Translations under genes and position numbers: made by a program
Assembly: GCF_014651775.1 (NCBI RefSeq)
Contig: NZ_BMXN01000019.1
Location: 1-64,000 of the forward strand
Source of the DNA: Vreelandella hamiltonii
GTDB lineage: Bacteria; Pseudomonadota; Gammaproteobacteria; Pseudomonadales; Halomonadaceae
Direction of reading: 5' to 3'
Length of the DNA: 64,000 bases
The notes under the pieces: generated by a model
Database searches by the model: none
What the model saw: the letters and a program-made list of their open reading frames with translations, nothing else
What the model was told of the DNA's origin: nothing
Shown here: in pieces, positions 45,506 to 55,338 of the stretch
Layout of the letters: each line of letters starts with the position of its first letter
How positions within the stretch are numbered: position 1 is the stretch's first letter

Positions 45506-45565
45506 TCGCGTTTGACCAATCTGCCAGGGGGTTTATGCCTCCTGGCATTTTAGTGGGAAGCCTAT

Positions 45566-46396
45566 ATGTCGATCACCGTAGTTAAACGCCGAGTCATTCC
45601 CGGGTTCGGTATTACCATGGGGTTCACCCTGCTCTATATGGGCCTGGTGTTTCTGATCCCCGTAGGTGCCTTTTTGTTATACACCACGACCATGAGCTGG
45701 GACACCTTCTGGAGCGCCATTACCCAGCGCCAGGTCGTGGCCTCCTACAAACTTTCGTTTGGTGGATCACTCATTGCCGCGACCATCAATCTGGTCTTCG
45801 GGGCGCTTCTTGCCTGGGTATTGGTACGCTACCGCTTTCCAGGCAAACGGCTCATCGATGCCCTGGTCGACCTGCCTTTCGCTCTGCCGACGGCGGTTGC
45901 AGGCATCGCACTCGTCACCCTCTATGCCAGTACCGGCTGGGTGGGCCAATACCTGGACGTGTTCGGTATTCGCGTTGCCTACACGCAGCTGGGGGTCATC
46001 ATTGCATTGACCTATATCGGCTTGCCCTTCGTGGTGCGTACGGTGCAGCCCGTGCTGGAGGACCTGGAAGCCGAGTTGGAAGAAGCATCAGCGAGCCTGG
46101 GGGCCGACCGGCTCACCACGATTCGTCGCGTGATCTTCCCCGCGCTGTTTCCAGCCCTGTTGACCGGCTACGCGCTGGCGTTTGCACGCGCCTTGGGAGA
46201 GTACGGTTCCGTCGTGTTCATTTCGGGGAACATCCCCTTTCGCACTGAAATCACACCGCTTCTCATCGTCGCGAAAACCGAACAGTACGACTACCACGGC
46301 GCTGCTGCCATCGGCACGGTAATGCTGGTGGCCGCTTTTCTGATGCTGCTGGTCATCAACGGCCTGCAGTGGTGGACAAGCCGACGCCATGGATAA
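45566..46396 (+). CDS. cysT: Sulfate ABC transporter permease CysT
   Basis: A 276-residue inner-membrane subunit with six helices. The EAA-type cytoplasmic loop (EEASASLGADRLTTIRRVIFPALFPAL) contacts the ATPase. It follows sbp after 60 bases. The next gene, cysW, begins near its end. Confidence 0.94.
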   Translation: MSITVVKRRVIPGFGITMGFTLLYMGLVFLIPVGAFLLYTTTMSWDTFWSAITQRQVVASYKLSFGGSLIAATINLVFGALLAWVLVRYRFPGKRLIDALVDLPFALPTAVAGIALVTLYASTGWVGQYLDVFGIRVAYTQLGVIIALTYIGLPFVVRTVQPVLEDLEAELEEASASLGADRLTTIRRVIFPALFPALLTGYALAFARALGEYGSVVFISGNIPFRTEITPLLIVAKTEQYDYHGAAAIGTVMLVAAFLMLLVINGLQWWTSRRHG

Positions 46397-46409
46397 AGGA
46401 GCCTACGAC

Positions 46410-47297
46410 GTGGCCACATCAAGCACTGTAATAGATACCAACGACACCATAGCCAAACGCTGGCGCAGAGCCACCGAAGAGCCTGCCTGGATACGTGTCA
46501 CCTTGATCACGATCTCGCTGATCTTCGTGGCGCTATTTCTGTTGCTGCCTCTCTCGGTCGTGCTTTATGGCGCCTTCGAGCGAGGCATCAGCGTGTGGTA
46601 CGACGCCATTCGCGATCCCGATGCCATGTCAGCCATCCGCCTGACCCTGTTGATCGTCGCGATCGTGGTGCCCCTCAATACGCTGTTTGGCGTGGCGGCC
46701 GCTTGGGCCATTGCCAAATTCGAGTTCAGAGGCAAGCCCATCCTGATCTCGCTGATCGATATGCCTTTTGCCATTTCACCCGTGGTGGTCGGGTTGATCT
46801 TCGTCATCCTGTTTGGTTCACAGGGCTGGCTGGGGCCGTGGCTGTCAGCCCATGACCTGCGCATCATCTTTGCCGTCCCCGGCATCGTGATCGTGATTGC
46901 CTTTGGCACCCTGCCCTTCATCGCACGCGAGCTGATTCCGCTCATGCAACAGCAGGGAAAAGAGGAAGAAGAAGCCTCCCTGACGCTGGGAGCCAACGGT
47001 TGGCAAACCTTCTGGCACGTGACACTGCCCAATATCAAATGGGGCCTTATTTATGGCGTGATTCTGTGTAATGCACGCGCCATGGGCGAATTTGGCGCTG
47101 TCGCGGTGGTGTCGGGACGCATCCGTGGTGAAACCAACACCATGCCGCTGCATATCGAAGTGCTTTACAACGAATACATGTTCACCGCGGCCTTTGCCGT
47201 CTCTTCTCTGCTCACGGGCCTGGCCCTGGTCACCATTGCGATCAAGAGCGTGGTGGAGTGGCAAGAAGAACGTCGGCAGCGGCTTGCCGCCGCCTGA
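46410..47297 (+). CDS. cysW: Sulfate ABC transporter permease CysW
   Basis: A 295-residue partner permease with six helices and the EAA loop [28 protein letters not shown] chose the GTG at 46410 because AAAGGAG lies nine bases upstream; an ATG at 46389, overlapping cysT, adds seven residues and has no clear site. CysT and CysW form the channel through which sulfate or thiosulfate enters. Confidence 0.92.
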   Translation: MATSSTVIDTNDTIAKRWRRATEEPAWIRVTLITISLIFVALFLLLPLSVVLYGAFERGISVWYDAIRDPDAMSAIRLTLLIVAIVVPLNTLFGVAAAWAIAKFEFRGKPILISLIDMPFAISPVVVGLIFVILFGSQGWLGPWLSAHDLRIIFAVPGIVIVIAFGTLPFIARELIPLMQQQGKEEEEASLTLGANGWQTFWHVTLPNIKWGLIYGVILCNARAMGEFGAVAVVSGRIRGETNTMPLHIEVLYNEYMFTAAFAVSSLLTGLALVTIAIKSVVEWQEERRQRLAAA

Positions 47298-47329
47298 ACC
47301 ACGAACGCTTACGTTACAAGAGACGACAC

Positions 47330-48409
47330 ATGAGCATAGAGATCGATCACGTCAACAAGCACTTTCGCGACTTCGTGGCCGTAGACAACGTCAGCCTGAC
47401 CTTTCGCGATGGTGAGCTGACCGCCCTGCTGGGCCCTTCGGGTTCGGGCAAGACCACCCTGCTGCGGATCATTGCAGGACTGGAGCAGCCAGACACCGGC
47501 AGAATCCGCTTTCACGGCGAAGACACCACAGACCTGCACGTCAGTGAACGAGGCGTAGGCTTTGTTTTCCAGCACTACGCCCTGTTCAAGCACATGACCG
47601 TGTTTCAAAACGTTGCCTATGGCTTGACGGTACGCCCTCGGAAAACGCGACCCAACAAAGCCGAGATCAAACAGAAAGTCATGCGGTTGCTTGAGCTGGT
47701 ACAGCTCGATTGGACGGCACACCGCTATCCTCATCAGCTCTCGGGTGGCCAGCGCCAGCGGATTGCACTGGCGCGTGCTCTGGCGGTAGAGCCTAAAGTA
47801 CTGCTACTCGATGAACCGTTTGGCGCCCTGGATGCCAAAGTGCGTGCCGAGCTGCGCCGCTGGCTGCGTCGATTACACGACGATATCCACGTGACCAGCG
47901 TGTTCGTGACCCATGACCAGGAAGAGGCGCTCGAAGTCTCAGACCGGGTTGTTGTAATGAACAAAGGCCGCGTAGAACAGGATGGTTCACCAGAAGACGT
48001 GTACGACCACCCGGCCAATCCGTTCGTCTATCAGTTCCTGGGCAACGTCAACTTGTTCCATGCACGTGTGCATGATGGCATCGCCAAGATCGGGGAGGTA
48101 CACCTGCCCGCTCCAGAGTTCGAAGGGTACAAAAACGAGCAGGGGCAAGCCTACGTTCGGCCACACGAAATCGAGGTGTTCGCGGGATCGGAACATGCAG
48201 ACGCCCTGCATGCCAAGATAGAACTGGTATCGGTCGTGGGGCCCACCGTGCGGCTTGAACTACGCACGGATAACAGCGAAACCCTCGTACATGCCGAACT
48301 CAGCAAACACCGCTACCGCTCGCTGGGCCTTCAGCAGGGGGGCGATGCCTGGATCCGTCCTACTTACAGCCGCGTGTTCCTGCCTGATGAACGTGTTTCA
48401 AACGGTTAA
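47330..48409 (+). CDS. cysA: Sulfate ABC transporter ATPase CysA
   Basis: A 359-residue ABC ATPase. Walker [10 protein letters not shown] (about 36-44), signature LSGGQRQR, Walker [13 protein letters not shown] and the switch histidine ([10 protein letters not shown]) are all intact; the C-terminal regulatory TOBE-like domain follows (about 240-355). The ATG at 47330 is preferred over an upstream frame that lies partly in cysW. Last gene of the sulfate operon. Confidence 0.95.
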   Translation: MSIEIDHVNKHFRDFVAVDNVSLTFRDGELTALLGPSGSGKTTLLRIIAGLEQPDTGRIRFHGEDTTDLHVSERGVGFVFQHYALFKHMTVFQNVAYGLTVRPRKTRPNKAEIKQKVMRLLELVQLDWTAHRYPHQLSGGQRQRIALARALAVEPKVLLLDEPFGALDAKVRAELRRWLRRLHDDIHVTSVFVTHDQEEALEVSDRVVVMNKGRVEQDGSPEDVYDHPANPFVYQFLGNVNLFHARVHDGIAKIGEVHLPAPEFEGYKNEQGQAYVRPHEIEVFAGSEHADALHAKIELVSVVGPTVRLELRTDNSETLVHAELSKHRYRSLGLQQGGDAWIRPTYSRVFLPDERVSNG

Positions 48410-48428
48410 GCGCCTGGCACATCAGTGC

Positions 48429-48457
48429 GTTCGCGGGTGGCTCAAGCCCCCGCGAAC
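48429..48457 (+). terminator. Hairpin after cysA
   Basis: GTTCGCGGG (48429-48437) pairs with CCCGCGAAC (48449-48457), 20 bases after the cysA stop. No T run follows. Confidence 0.5.
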
Positions 48458-48559
48458 GACACTTCGCGTGTCAGCCCACTCGCGGCCTCCCAAGCCACCG
48501 CGTGCATCATGGTTCGGTCCACGGGACATCATGGACTGGATCGATGGGCCATAACGGCG

Positions 48560-49723
48560 TCAGGCTGTGCGTTCGCTCAAGCGACGAAGCACCATTTTGC
48601 GCCCCCACTCCGTCACTCCCCCCGCAAGCAGCCCCCAGAAAGGATTGACCCACACCGTCAGTGCAGCCGTCACCACGATGACCGGCACACACGACGCTCT
48701 ACAGTCAAACAAACGCTTTGTGATGGCCAACTGCCAGGCAGTCACCAGCAGCAATGCCCCCAAACCTGCCATCGGTATGGAAGACAGTAATGTCAGGCCC
48801 ACATTGCCCGGCAGCACCACCAACCCCAACAGCAGCAAACCAAGCATCAATGGCGCTCCCCCACTGCGCGCCCCAAAACGGTAATGTGCAGTTACGCCGC
48901 CGGCACCGTGGCACATGGGAAAAGCACCCAGTGGCGTCAACAGTGTATTGGCCAACCCACTGGTCACCGACAAACGTGCAGGGGTCACATGAGCAGCACG
49001 ATCACCAAAATGATCGCTAGCCAACAAGGCCGTCAACAGAATGGCATTTGTAAACGTCAGGGATAGCTGCGGCAGTACGAGGCTAAAGAGCGCTTCGTGC
49101 AACTCCGATATGGAAGGCAGTGAAGGTACAGCCACCCAGCCCATGCCACCAGGCTCGATCATGACTCCCGATTCCCCCAGCAGGTATGCCAACCCCGTAG
49201 CGGCCAAAAGCGCGATGAACACGGCTGGCCAACGGGTGAACGTCATCAGCCCGACGAGTAACACTAGCGTGGCCCCAGCCACCCAGGGTGCTGACGCCAT
49301 CAAGCCCAGACTCATCGTGCCCAACATGATCCCAAGGCCCAGCTGCAAACCCGCCAAAACAGATTGAGGCACCAGGCGAGCCACTTTGCTGATCCAGCCC
49401 GTCAACCCTAACACCAATAGCGTGATGCCCATGATGACACCGGCAGCCGCCAGGCTGGACGGCGCCAAGCCTGCCGTCAACAGGGCCGCCGCCACTGCTT
49501 TCATGGGCTGAACAGGGATAGGAAGCCGATAATAACCGGCAGTGAACAGGTAAAAGAGAGCAAAGCCCAGCAGCACTGGCCCAGGGGCCATGCCCGCAAT
49601 CGCAATCGCACCCAACATCAGCGGCAGCAGCGTCCCCATATCCCCCAAGGAGCCACTGAACTCGCGAAGCGTCAATACGACGTTCTCACCGCGCGATGTC
49701 ATGCTGTTGCTGCTGTCTTTCAT
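48560..49723 (-). CDS. Putative sulfate/molybdate transporter (MOT1 type)
   Basis: A 387-residue membrane protein with about ten helices of the MOT1/SulP-related group. Two near-identical motifs of the family are seen: GDMGTLLPLMLGAIAIAG (about 27-45) and PMCHGAGGVTAHYRFGARSGG in the second half. Members carry molybdate or sulfate. Its place between sulfate and sulfonate transport units favours sulfate, but this is an inference. The ATG at 49723 is the best start; longer frames extend to 49795. Confidence 0.82.
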   Translation of the reverse strand: MKDSSNSMTSRGENVVLTLREFSGSLGDMGTLLPLMLGAIAIAGMAPGPVLLGFALFYLFTAGYYRLPIPVQPMKAVAAALLTAGLAPSSLAAAGVIMGITLLVLGLTGWISKVARLVPQSVLAGLQLGLGIMLGTMSLGLMASAPWVAGATLVLLVGLMTFTRWPAVFIALLAATGLAYLLGESGVMIEPGGMGWVAVPSLPSISELHEALFSLVLPQLSLTFTNAILLTALLASDHFGDRAAHVTPARLSVTSGLANTLLTPLGAFPMCHGAGGVTAHYRFGARSGGAPLMLGLLLLGLVVLPGNVGLTLLSSIPMAGLGALLLVTAWQLAITKRLFDCRASCVPVIVVTAALTVWVNPFWGLLAGGVTEWGRKMVLRRLSERTA

Positions 49724-49815
49724 ATCTGTCGCCTGATGGAAATGGCCAAACATACAATAGCTCAAGGCAGCCGTTGAAGGGACATGGAAAGCCAACAGCT
49801 CGCTAGATAGACATG

Positions 49816-50697
49816 TCAGCGCACCATGCCCCAGCGCTTCACCGTCAGGCGCTCGACGTTATCGAAGAAGATGTTTTCCACCAGCAGGCCAATCACAATG
49901 ACGGCCACCAAGCCTGCGAAGACGTTATCGGTGTAAAGCTCGTTACGGTTCTGGAAAATGTACCAGCCAAGGCCACCTTTGCCTGACGACGCACCAAACA
50001 CCAGCTCGGCGGCGATCAGGGTACGCCAGGCAAACGCCCAGCCAATTTTCAACCCCGCCAGCAAGGCAGGCAGCGCCGCGGGAATCAGAATGAACGCCAC
50101 ATAGCGCAACCCCTTGAGACCATAATTGCGCCCAGCCATGCGTAGCGTTTCTGACACACCTTGAAAGCCTGCGTGAATATTGATCGCCATGGCCCACAGC
50201 ACCGAGTGCACCAACACGAAAATCAAGCTGGCCTCGCCCAGGCCGAACCAGAGCAGCGCCAGCGGCAACAGGGCAATGGCGGGCAGCGGGCTAAACATGG
50301 ACGTCAAGGTGGTCAGCAAGTCGCGACCAATACGGGTGGACACCGCCAATGTCGTCAACGCCAAGGCCAGAAATGCGCCTAGCGCAAAGCCTTTGAGCAG
50401 TACGCTCAGCGATGCCCCCACCCTTGCCAGCAACACGCCTGATGCCAATCCATGCCAAAGGGCACTCGCGGTTTCCATGGCACTGGGAAGCATCAGCGGA
50501 TTGTTCTGCACCCTGGCCACCACCTCCCAAGCGGCCACCAATAACAGCAGAATGACGGTTTTACGCACCACGCTCTGATCCCATAGTCGTTGACCAGCGC
50601 TGCGCGTGACTTTCAAATCGCGTTCATCGACAGGCGGCAAGTCAAAGAAGCGATCAGCACGTGGGTCGATGGAACCACGCAGGTCATGTACGCTCAT
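49816..50697 (-). CDS. Sulfonate/taurine-type ABC transporter permease
   Basis: A 293-residue permease of the TauC/SsuC family with six helices and the EAA-like loop ETLRMAGRNYGLKGLRYVAFILIPAALPALLAG. The ATG at 50697 follows CAGGAGA. It overlaps the end of the threonine-synthase-like gene by 14 bases, and is the last gene of the operon. Substrate is inferred from the neighbouring TauD-like dioxygenase. Confidence 0.88.
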   Translation of the reverse strand: MSVHDLRGSIDPRADRFFDLPPVDERDLKVTRSAGQRLWDQSVVRKTVILLLLVAAWEVVARVQNNPLMLPSAMETASALWHGLASGVLLARVGASLSVLLKGFALGAFLALALTTLAVSTRIGRDLLTTLTSMFSPLPAIALLPLALLWFGLGEASLIFVLVHSVLWAMAINIHAGFQGVSETLRMAGRNYGLKGLRYVAFILIPAALPALLAGLKIGWAFAWRTLIAAELVFGASSGKGGLGWYIFQNRNELYTDNVFAGLVAVIVIGLLVENIFFDNVERLTVKRWGMVR

Positions 50698-51991
50698 ATG
50701 AATCTCCTGAGGCCGTCGTCTCTCCCAGAACGGGAATAGCACTTTCTTTACCCAGTACGTCGACTTGAAACGATTGGCTATCGGGGTATTTGATGCCCGC
50801 GCCCGTATTCAGCGCCACCACGCGTTCATGAGTGCCGATCTCGCCGAGCGTGCTCAACTCCCTGGCAGCGGCAAGCACAGCAGCGCCCTCGGGACATACG
50901 AAGGTGCCCTCCAATTGGGCTGCTCGGGTTTGCTCCCAGCGAATGGCCGTTTCACTCACCGCAATGGCACGCCCACCAGTGGCATACAGGGCATCCAACA
51001 CCAGAAAATCCCCCAACGCCTTCGGTACGTTGATACCAAACGCATGGGTATGGCTGCGCTCCCAAAACTCGGATACCCGAGCGCCTTCTTGCCACGCCTT
51101 GACGATGGGCGCACAGCCACTGGCTTGCACGGCAATCAAGCGCGGCAGCTTGCCGGTCACCCAACCCAGTGCTTGAAGCTCCTGCAAGGCTTTATAGATA
51201 CCGATGAGCCCAACGCCACCGCCCGTGGGGTACAGAATCACATCGGGCAGTTGCCAACCGAGCTGCTCGGCCAACTCCAGGCCCATGGTCTTCTTGCCCT
51301 CGATGCGATACGGCTCTTTGAGAGTGGAAGCATCGTAATGACCGGTGGCGTTTACCCACTCCGCAATTTGTTTGCCCGAATCACTTATCACGCCATCGAC
51401 CAGCGTCAGACGGGCGCCTGCTGCAGCGCACTCCTGGCGCGTAATAAAGGGGGCATCCAGCGGCATGCTGATGGTGGCCTTGATGCCTGCTCGAGCGGCA
51501 TATAACGACCACGCGGCACCCGCATTGCCATTGGTTGGCATGGCCAGGTGCGTCACCCCCAATTCTTTGGCGCGGGAAATGCCCACCGCCGCCCCTCGCG
51601 CCTTGAACGATCCCGTGGGTAACAGGCCTTCGTCTTTCATGACCAGATTATTCAGGCGCATGTCGGCACCCAGTGAAGGCAACTCGATCAGCGGTGTGAC
51701 CACTTCCCCCAAACTGACGATGGCACTTGGTGTCGTCACGGGCAGCAGCTCGTGATAACGCCACAGGTTCCAGGGGCGCAGGGCAAGCGCCTCCTTCGAC
51801 CATGAACGCCCAAGCGCCTCGAGGTCATAGCGCACCAGTAGCGGCGAGCCACACTGGCAAAGCTGTTGAACGTGCTGATAGGCGTACTCGGCCGCGCAGC
51901 GCGGGCAGTAAAGCCCTTCCACATAGCTGTAACGCACGGTCGTGGAAGACGTGACCTGGGTCTCTTCCACAGGATTGGCTAACACACTCAT
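50684..51991 (-). CDS. Threonine-synthase-like PLP enzyme
   Basis: A 435-residue fold-type II PLP enzyme. A zinc ribbon (CPRC..CQCG, about 29-48) precedes the catalytic core; the PLP lysine lies in PTGSFKARGA (about 125-134) and the phosphate loop in PTGGGVGLIG. The family includes threonine synthase, and its archaeal branch cysteate synthase makes or handles a sulfonate. Here the gene is translationally coupled inside a sulfonate-type ABC operon, unlike a threonine pathway gene, so a role on a sulfonated amino acid is a reasonable guess. The thrA and thrB genes are not seen. Confidence 0.85.
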   Translation of the reverse strand: MSVLANPVEETQVTSSTTVRYSYVEGLYCPRCAAEYAYQHVQQLCQCGSPLLVRYDLEALGRSWSKEALALRPWNLWRYHELLPVTTPSAIVSLGEVVTPLIELPSLGADMRLNNLVMKDEGLLPTGSFKARGAAVGISRAKELGVTHLAMPTNGNAGAAWSLYAARAGIKATISMPLDAPFITRQECAAAGARLTLVDGVISDSGKQIAEWVNATGHYDASTLKEPYRIEGKKTMGLELAEQLGWQLPDVILYPTGGGVGLIGIYKALQELQALGWVTGKLPRLIAVQASGCAPIVKAWQEGARVSEFWERSHTHAFGINVPKALGDFLVLDALYATGGRAIAVSETAIRWEQTRAAQLEGTFVCPEGAAVLAAARELSTLGEIGTHERVVALNTGAGIKYPDSQSFQVDVLGKESAIPVLGETTASGDSYERT

Positions 51992-52845
51992 GGCGCCACC
52001 TCATGTTCGAATAGCAGCCGATGAATGGTTTGCGTGCGCGCTTTCGTGGCTTCGCTGCCCAGGCTGTGCAAGCTATCGTCAGCGCAGCCCAGCTCGGCGC
52101 GCACTCGTCCGGGATGGGGCGACAACAGCAACACTCGGTTGCCAATGACCTGTGCCTCTTCGATGGAGTGGGTCACGAACAGCAGCGTAAAGCCCTCTTG
52201 CTCCCACAGGGCCAGCAACTCCTCCTGCATCTTGCGCCGAGTGAGCGCATCGAGCGCTGCAAAGGGTTCATCCATCAGCAATATCCGTGGCCGCATGGCC
52301 AGCGCTCGGGCAATGGCCACGCGCTGTTTCATGCCACCGGAAAGCGTGTGCGGGTAGGCATCGGCAAACTGCCTCAGTCCGACTTTATCCAGTGTTTCCA
52401 GCGCACGTGACTCCGCCGCCTTGCGGCCCAACGTGCGAGAGGCCAGCAGTGGGAACATGACGTTCTGTTTGACGGTCTTCCAGGGCGGTAGCTGATCAAA
52501 CTCCTGAAACACCACGATGCGGTCGGGGCCAGAGCCATGCAAGGTATGACCATCCAGGCGAATACTGCCCTCCACAGGGGTAAGAAAGCCCGCGATGGCC
52601 TTGAGCAGCGTAGACTTGCCACAGCCCGAAGGCCCCAGCAGTACGAACCGGTCACCTTCCTGCACGTTGAAGCTCACCTGCTGTGTGGCTTTCACGACAT
52701 GCTGACGCGTGCGGTATTCCAAAGTGACGTTGTCGACTTCGAGCCTGGGGGCTGCAGCGGCAATGGGTGTTTTCGTTGGGGAGTAAGCCTCACGATCCAG
52801 CGAGGCCTCCCCCAGCACATGGCGTTTACGCAGTGCAATCGACAT
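51988..52845 (-). CDS. Sulfonate/taurine-type ABC transporter ATPase
   Basis: A 285-residue ABC ATPase of the TauB/SsuB family with Walker A GPSGCGKST, signature LSGGMKQR, Walker B ILLMDEPFAALD. The N-terminal extension of about 35 residues is longer than usual. The ATG at 52845 is used because the GGAGGGGAG site lies immediately before it; its first base is also the first base of the upstream stop codon overlap (TGATG). It overlaps the PLP gene by four bases. Confidence 0.92.
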   Translation of the reverse strand: MSIALRKRHVLGEASLDREAYSPTKTPIAAAAPRLEVDNVTLEYRTRQHVVKATQQVSFNVQEGDRFVLLGPSGCGKSTLLKAIAGFLTPVEGSIRLDGHTLHGSGPDRIVVFQEFDQLPPWKTVKQNVMFPLLASRTLGRKAAESRALETLDKVGLRQFADAYPHTLSGGMKQRVAIARALAMRPRILLMDEPFAALDALTRRKMQEELLALWEQEGFTLLFVTHSIEEAQVIGNRVLLLSPHPGRVRAELGCADDSLHSLGSEATKARTQTIHRLLFEHEVAP

Positions 52846-53858
52846 CAGCTCCCCTCCCAAGCGTGGATATCATCGAAGAAGTAGTCCTGCCATGAGGTGG
52901 GCTCATTACGTATCGCGCCGACCTCAAACAGAAACTCTGCCAGAGGGAAGGTGTTGTGGGGCACCAGCGAGAAACTCACTTGCTCATCGGTAATGATCGA
53001 TTCCAGAAAGTCGATATCCAGCTGCGTGCCGCTCAAGCGCTGATAGATGTGAGCCGCTTCGCGAGGGTCTTCTTCTATGAAGGTTCTGGCCTCTTCCAGG
53101 GCCTCCAGAAACGCTGCGTAGACCTCAGGGTTGTCAGCGCGAAATGCCTCTGTGGCATACAGAACGGTAGGTGAAATCGGCCCGCCCATGATCTCGTACG
53201 AATCGGTGATCTTGTGCACGCCTTCATGTTCGAGCGCTTGATACTGGAAAGGGATCGCTGAGAAGTGGGTGTTGATTTCAGTGCCACCGCTAATCAAGGC
53301 AGCCGTGGCATCGGGATTGGGTAACGCCACGGTGTTGCCTTCCAACCGATCGAACTGATCATTGCCGAAGGCATCCGCCACCGCCTTTTGCAAAAAACGT
53401 GACTGCACCGATACGCCAACGGCAGGCACGGCAATACGGTCTCGCTCGCTGATGTCGGCCAGCGTGCGTATCTCAGGGTTGTTGGTGATCAGGAAATTGG
53501 GAAACTCGCCCAGCGACGCCACGCCTTTGACATTCTGATTGCCATGGGTCCGGTCCCACACGGTCAACAGCGGCCCAACGCCCGCCCCGGCAATATCGAT
53601 ACTGCCCGACAACAGCGCATCGTTGACCGCTGCACCCCCTGACAGCTGCAGCCACTCAACGTCTACGTCTACCCCTCGCTCGGCAGCGTATTTTTCGATC
53701 AGCGACTGGTCACGGGCAACATGCAGCAAGAGGTAGGTAATGCCGAACTGCTCGGCAATACGCAGCGGTTCGGCGGCAAACACCGGAGACGCCGTTGCCA
53801 AGGAGGCGGCCAATAGGGTGCCTGATACGCCAACGGCAGAAAACAGTCGTTGTTTCAT
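52845..53858 (-). CDS. Sulfonate/taurine-type ABC transporter substrate-binding protein
   Basis: A 337-residue periplasmic binding protein of the TauA/SsuA type. The signal peptide ends near residue 28 (VFAAE), and the core has the NitT/TauT fold (YLLLHVARDQSLIEKYAAERG, LPNPDATAALISGG). First gene of the four-gene operon, with TTGGAGC before the ATG. Ligand unknown; sulfonates are favoured by the neighbours. Confidence 0.9.
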   Translation of the reverse strand: MKQRLFSAVGVSGTLLAASLATASPVFAAEPLRIAEQFGITYLLLHVARDQSLIEKYAAERGVDVDVEWLQLSGGAAVNDALLSGSIDIAGAGVGPLLTVWDRTHGNQNVKGVASLGEFPNFLITNNPEIRTLADISERDRIAVPAVGVSVQSRFLQKAVADAFGNDQFDRLEGNTVALPNPDATAALISGGTEINTHFSAIPFQYQALEHEGVHKITDSYEIMGGPISPTVLYATEAFRADNPEVYAAFLEALEEARTFIEEDPREAAHIYQRLSGTQLDIDFLESIITDEQVSFSLVPHNTFPLAEFLFEVGAIRNEPTSWQDYFFDDIHAWEGS

Positions 53859-54064
53859 GAAAGTGCTCCAAGCCAAGTGATGGATGGCACCACCTTAACG
53901 AGCGGCTGGCATCATCAGAAATGACTCTTTTAAGCACGCTTATCACTCCCTGGCTGAAAACGTTATTCAAAAAAACGCCATGTGCATCGTATAAAAACGT
54001 TAGCCGATTTTGTTATTTGGAGATCTCTTCAAGGGTCTTCAATAGTGTCACGACAGCAACGCAA

Positions 54065-54124
54065 CTCTTTTCAAAACGACGCTTTTCAAAATGACGCTTT
54101 TCAAAACGATGCTTTTCAAAAAAA
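54065..54124. repeat. 15-bp tandem repeat, four copies, ahead of the TauD-like gene
   Basis: CGCTTTTCAAAACGA-type units start at 54065, 54080, 54095 and 54110 with an exact 15-base period. They lie 32 bases before the dioxygenase start and in its frame, so they could also encode five-residue repeats if translation began upstream. A set of regulator binding sites is possible. Confidence 0.85.
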
Positions 54125-54156
54125 GACTCGGCCACCTACGCCAGGAGACTAACCAC

Positions 54157-55092
54157 ATGCTGACTAATCGAAATAAAAACACTGGCCTGTCGGTACGCCC
54201 ACTCAGTGGTCATATTGGCGCAGAAGTCGAAGGGCTCGACGCAGCACACCTCGACCAAGAGGGATTTTCCACACTCAAAGCGCTGTTTCTGGAGTACCAG
54301 GTCTTGATACTGCGCAATCAAGTGCTTACCCGAGACCAGCATATTGCCTTGGGCAAGCACTTTGGCGAGTTGCATATTCACCCCATGGCCAAGGCTCCCG
54401 AGGGATACCCAGAGATATTCCCCATCGAAGCCGATGCCAACTCCTCGAATGACCCCAAAGCCATTCGAAGCGGCAAGCGTGCTGTCAACGGCGGGCACTG
54501 GCACTCGGATGTTTCCTGCGACGAAGAGCCGCCGCTGGGCAGTTTGTTATACCTGCGCGAAGTTCCCGCACGAGGTGGAGACACTCTGTTCAGCAGTGGC
54601 TATGCTGCTTACGAAGCGCTTTCTCCCGCCCTGCAGCGTTTTCTGGAGGGCCTCACCGCTGTTCACTCAGGAGAGGCAACCTACCGCCTGCACTATGGCA
54701 ATCAAGCGGCCAAAGACCGCAGTCAGTTTGGCTTCAACAATGGGGCCACCTACCCGGAGGCCATTCACCCCGTGGTACGCACACACCCGGAAACAGGCCG
54801 CAAAAGCCTGTTCGTCAACCGTGGCTTCACCCGGGAAATCGTGGAGCTTGGCCATGCCGAAAGCCAAGCCTTGCTGGCGTTTCTCTACCAGCATCAAGAG
54901 GCCCCCGAATGGACCGTGCGTTTGAACTGGACACCCAACAGCCTGGCCATCTGGGATAATCGTTGCACTCAGCACCGCGCTATTTTCGACTACGCTGGGC
55001 AAGCACGTCGCGGTGAGCGAGTGACGATAAAAGGTGATCGCCCCTTCTTTGCCTCTGCACTTCCCACCATTGAGTGGGGGTTAGCGGGCTAA
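54157..55092 (+). CDS. TauD/TfdA family 2-oxoglutarate dioxygenase
   Basis: A 311-residue Fe(II)/2-oxoglutarate dioxygenase. The metal triad is present: H and D in HWHSD (about residue 117-119) and the distal H in CTQHRA, with the 2-oxoglutarate arginine in ARRGERV. Taurine dioxygenase cleaves taurine to sulfite and aminoacetaldehyde; the exact substrate here is not certain. The ATG at 54157 follows CCAGGAGA; a frame from 54091 runs through the 15-base repeats. It is divergent from the ABC operon. Confidence 0.9.
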   Translation: MLTNRNKNTGLSVRPLSGHIGAEVEGLDAAHLDQEGFSTLKALFLEYQVLILRNQVLTRDQHIALGKHFGELHIHPMAKAPEGYPEIFPIEADANSSNDPKAIRSGKRAVNGGHWHSDVSCDEEPPLGSLLYLREVPARGGDTLFSSGYAAYEALSPALQRFLEGLTAVHSGEATYRLHYGNQAAKDRSQFGFNNGATYPEAIHPVVRTHPETGRKSLFVNRGFTREIVELGHAESQALLAFLYQHQEAPEWTVRLNWTPNSLAIWDNRCTQHRAIFDYAGQARRGERVTIKGDRPFFASALPTIEWGLAG

Positions 55093-55113
55093 TCTGACAC
55101 GCTCAGCCCTGAA

Positions 55114-55157
55114 CCAAGCACGATGAGAGCGGACTGTTCATCGTGCTTGGCCTTTTC
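55114..55157 (+). terminator. Terminator after the TauD-like gene
   Basis: CCAAGCACGATGA (55114-55126) pairs perfectly with TCATCGTGCTTGG (55138-55150), followed by CCTTTTC. It is a clear rho-independent terminator. Confidence 0.85.
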
Positions 55158-55272
55158 TTCGTTTCACCCTGCCTGCAAGATTAATAAACACCAACAAAAT
55201 AAGCTGACATTCATATTCTTAGCCAAGGCTATATTTATTACTTAACGCAAACTTTATTTTTTAATCACGCGC

Positions 55273-55338
55273 TTGTTATCACTCTAAAACCTGATAGGAT
55301 TCCGTCCATTCAAATACCCGACCCACATACTCGGGTAT
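55273..55338 (+). promoter_or_regulatory. Candidate mntP promoter and hairpin operator
   Basis: A -35 box TTGTTA (55273-55278) and -10 box TAGGAT (55295-55300) are 16 bases apart. Just downstream, ATACCCGA (55314-55321) and TCGGGTAT (55331-55338) form an eight-base inverted repeat that could be an operator or a 5' hairpin. The yybP-ykoY manganese riboswitch consensus was not recognised. Confidence 0.45.

Noticed and set aside
46389-46409. ATG start of cysW overlapping cysT
   Set aside because: No ribosome binding site; the GTG at 46410 has a well-placed AAAGGAG.
54065-54124. CRISPR array
   Set aside because: Units are contiguous 15-base repeats without spacers, and no cas genes are present.
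54091-54156. Upstream start of the TauD-like gene
   Set aside because: It would translate the 15-base repeats and lacks a ribosome binding site; the ATG at 54157 has CAGGAGA.
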